This document shows, one piece after another, positions 13,821 through 15,245 of a stretch of DNA of 15,245 nt. A program made the translations under genes and the position numbers. Location of the stretch: positions 1-15,245 of the forward strand of contig QGUP01000010.1 of the NCBI GenBank assembly GCA_003242505.1. The letters are read 5' to 3'. Within the stretch, counting starts at the first letter, position 1. Every line of letters starts with the position of its first letter. This DNA comes from Bacillota bacterium. Its GTDB lineage: Bacteria > Bacillota > Sulfobacillia > Symbiobacteriales > ZC4RG38. Under the pieces are notes generated by a model. That model did no database searches. It saw nothing but the letters and a program-made list of their open reading frames with translations, and was not told the origin of the DNA.

Positions 13821-13892
13821 AGCAGTTGGCCCGAGACGGGCGATGGCCCCTCCCCGGGGTAGGCCGGGGCGGCGGTGGGGTGCAGCGGAAAG

Positions 13893-13936
13893 AGGGCGCC
13901 GGAGTCCCGGGCGATCTGCCGGGACTCCGGCGCCCT
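13893..13936 (+). terminator. Strong 18-bp hairpin after yhbH
   Basis: The arms 13893-13910 and 13919-13936 are perfectly complementary over 18 bp with the loop GCGATCTG, 72 bases after the yhbH stop. No U-run follows (GTCGGTTGCG), as with the hairpin at 4907, so this may be the organism's usual 3'-end structure. It separates yhbH from the next small ORF. Confidence 0.75.
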
Positions 13937-13975
13937 GTCGGTTGCGCAGGTGTGGGGCGGGGGCTGGTCGATCCG

Positions 13976-14263
13976 ATGCGAACGGATGATGATGTGAAGT
14001 TCATGTGCGATAACCCCATCCCGATCCACCTGGACAATCCCGCTGCGATGCGGTTCATGAGGACCTTCGCGGCGGCCAGGACGGAGGTGGCATCGTACCG
14101 CAACAGCAACATCACGGCGGTGGTGGTTTTCGACGGCGCCACCTACTACATGCTGGCCACGGCGCCCGGCAAGGGCGTCAGCTACGGGCTCGCCACCGAT
14201 GATGAGGAGGACGTGGACCGGTGGATGAAGCCCATCCATCTGTACCGGCTGCTCGGGGTATAA
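13976..14263 (+). CDS. Small hypothetical protein
   Basis: A 95-residue ORF I do not recognise. From about residue 9 it reads as a compact globular protein: FMCDNPIPIHLDNPAAMRF, an Arg/Ala helix, then NITAVVVFDGATYYMLATAPG and an acidic DDEEDVDRW segment before MKPIHLYRLLGV. The alternation of strand-like and helix-like stretches and unbiased composition suggest a real protein. The ATG at 13976 has only a weak GGGGCTGG upstream. In-frame ATG (14003) is a possible alternative start, whereas extension to 13817 would run through the yhbH terminator hairpin and is unlikely. It follows that hairpin, so it needs its own promoter, which I cannot identify. It converges on the ureohydrolase gene. Confidence 0.6.
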   Translation: MRTDDDVKFMCDNPIPIHLDNPAAMRFMRTFAAARTEVASYRNSNITAVVVFDGATYYMLATAPGKGVSYGLATDDEEDVDRWMKPIHLYRLLGV

Positions 14264-14280
14264 AGGGTACCCGGAGGGTA

Positions 14281-14314
14281 CGCCGCTGCCCGGCTGCCGC
14301 CCGGCACAGCGGCG
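14281..14314. terminator. Hairpin between convergent genes
   Basis: CGCCGCTG (14281-14288) and CAGCGGCG (14307-14314) are perfect complements, with further GC pairing possible inside (GCC...GGC). It lies 18 bases after the small ORF's stop and 47 bases from the ureohydrolase stop, so it could serve both strands. No U-tract. Confidence 0.45.
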
Positions 14315-14360
14315 CTCGGAAGGGATGTGCCGGGGCCCGCGGCCGGGGACGTTCCGCCGC

Positions 14361-15245
14361 CTACCCCTGCCGGCTCCCGTGGATATAGCCCATGAACTCC
14401 ACCAGCAGCCGGGCGGCCAGGAGGCTCGTCATGCCCGCGACGTCCAGGTAGGGGTTGACCTCCACCAGGTCGACCCCCACTATCTCGTTGCGCCGGGCCA
14501 CCTCCCGGAGGATGGCCCGGACCTCGGTGACGCTCATGCCCTCGAACTCCGGGCTGGAGGTCCCCGGGGCCACGGAGGGGTCCAGGGCGTCGATGTCGAT
14601 GGTGACGTAGACCCGCCGGCCGGAGGGCAGGGCGTCCAGGGCGGCCCCGATGCCCTTCTGGCGGATCTCGGACTGGAGGACGATCCGGTGGCCCCGGGCC
14701 CGGGCGGCTTCGTAGGCTTCAGGATTGGTCCGGAGACCCCGGATGCCCAGGACCGTCACCTCCCGGACGTGGGGCAGTTCCGCGGCCCGGCGGATGGGGC
14801 TCGAGTTGGACCGGGTGAAGCCGCAGATGGCGTCGGTGAAGTCCAGGTGGGCGTCGATCTGGACGATGTCGATCTCCCCGTGGCCGGCGAAAGCCTTGAG
14901 GATGGGAAAGGTGACGCTGTGGTCGCCCCCCAGCCCCACCGGGATCGCCCCGGCCCGGAGGATGCCCCCCACCAGGGCCTGGGCGCTCCGGTCCAGGTGC
15001 TCCAGGTCGAAGTAGAGGGGGTCCACGTCCCCCACGTCCGCCAGCCGGGCCCCCCGGAGGTACCAGCGGCCGGTCTCCACGTCCCAGTACCCCGGATTCT
15101 GGGGCCCCCAGTCCATGCCGAACCGGGTGGACATCTCCCGGATGGCCCGGGGAGCGAGCCGCTGACCCGGCCGGTAACCCACCGCGGCGTCAAAGGGGAA
15201 GCCGTAGACAGCAAAGTCCGCCTCCAGGGCCGTAAGGTCCGGTAC
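14361..15245 (-). CDS. Agmatinase/arginase (ureohydrolase) family protein (partial, N-terminus off the right edge)
   Basis: A Mn-dependent ureohydrolase; agmatinase, which makes putrescine and urea, is the likeliest annotation. 294 residues are present, and the frame stays open to the window edge through an ADFAVYGFPFDAAVGYRPGQR start region typical of SpeB, so the GTG at 15182 is not the true start. Metal-binding motifs are intact: GGDHS (about 14916-14932), DAHLD (14841-14855) and DIDALDPS (about 14574-14597), followed by APGTSSPEFEGMS and VGVDLVEVNPYLD. Oddity: in the loop after DAHLD, where agmatinases have SHGxP with a catalytic histidine, this protein has SNSSPIRRA with Asn (codon 14807-14805). 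Guanidino acid or guanidine hydrolase relatives are alternatives. Family certain, substrate open. Confidence 0.88.
   Translation of the reverse strand, partial: VPDLTALEADFAVYGFPFDAAVGYRPGQRLAPRAIREMSTRFGMDWGPQNPGYWDVETGRWYLRGARLADVGDVDPLYFDLEHLDRSAQALVGGILRAGAIPVGLGGDHSVTFPILKAFAGHGEIDIVQIDAHLDFTDAICGFTRSNSSPIRRAAELPHVREVTVLGIRGLRTNPEAYEAARARGHRIVLQSEIRQKGIGAALDALPSGRRVYVTIDIDALDPSVAPGTSSPEFEGMSVTEVRAILREVARRNEIVGVDLVEVNPYLDVAGMTSLLAARLLVEFMGYIHGSRQG

Noticed and set aside
13817..13975. N-terminal extension of the small ORF starting at 13817
   Set aside because: It would be translated through the 18-bp hairpin after yhbH and has a Gly/Arg-rich composition typical of non-coding GC-rich DNA.

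Overview
The window looks like chromosomal DNA of a very GC-rich, spore-forming Firmicute, for example a Thermaerobacter, Symbiobacterium or Limnochordia-type lineage. This is inferred from a yhbH-type sporulation gene, a yutG-type gene, an aminotransferase closest in remembered sequence to Bacillus MtnE, a DnaE-type replicase, very high third-position GC, and clean Shine-Dalgarno sites with many non-ATG starts (GTG, TTG, probably one CTG). There are no transposases, phage genes, CRISPR arrays, tRNAs or rRNAs. Most genes are ordinary core or metabolic genes.

Layout. Positions 1-1591 (minus) hold etfB followed by etfA; etfA runs off the left edge. A gene-free divergent region (1592-2010) carries a seven-copy 13-bp minisatellite. 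An enoyl-CoA hydratase (2011-2787, plus) fits the ETF genes functionally: acyl-CoA oxidation with electrons passed to ETF. Then come an alpha/beta hydrolase (3130-3993) with a structured upstream region, a membrane-anchored thioredoxin-like protein (4380-4883) ending at an 18-bp perfect hairpin, and a small very Arg-rich ORF (5039-5329).

A minus-strand pair, an MtnE-like aminotransferase (5995-7176) and a YdcF/DUF218 protein (5405-5968), is divergent from the large dnaE gene (7376-10588). This DnaE has a Gly/Pro-rich insertion in its PHP domain and appears to have lost the OB-fold region, with a repetitive Ala/Gly/Pro/Arg linker in its place. yutG (10728-11195) follows and ends inside the first unit of a seven-copy 16-bp tandem repeat.

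The right part holds a zincin-type metallopeptidase (11398-12081, plus) and a short unknown gene (12078-12404, minus) whose stop codons share one CTAG. Next are an intrinsic-terminator-like hairpin, yhbH (12648-13820) with its own strong 3' hairpin, a small unknown ORF (13976-14263), and on the minus strand an agmatinase/ureohydrolase-family gene (14361 to beyond 15245) truncated by the right edge.

No new multi-gene system is evident. The best leads are the remodelled DnaE, the two unrelated intergenic minisatellites of seven units each, a possible three-segment RNA switch before the hydrolase gene, and active-site departures in EtfA, the thioredoxin-like protein and the ureohydrolase. Gene identities rest on motif recognition without database searches.
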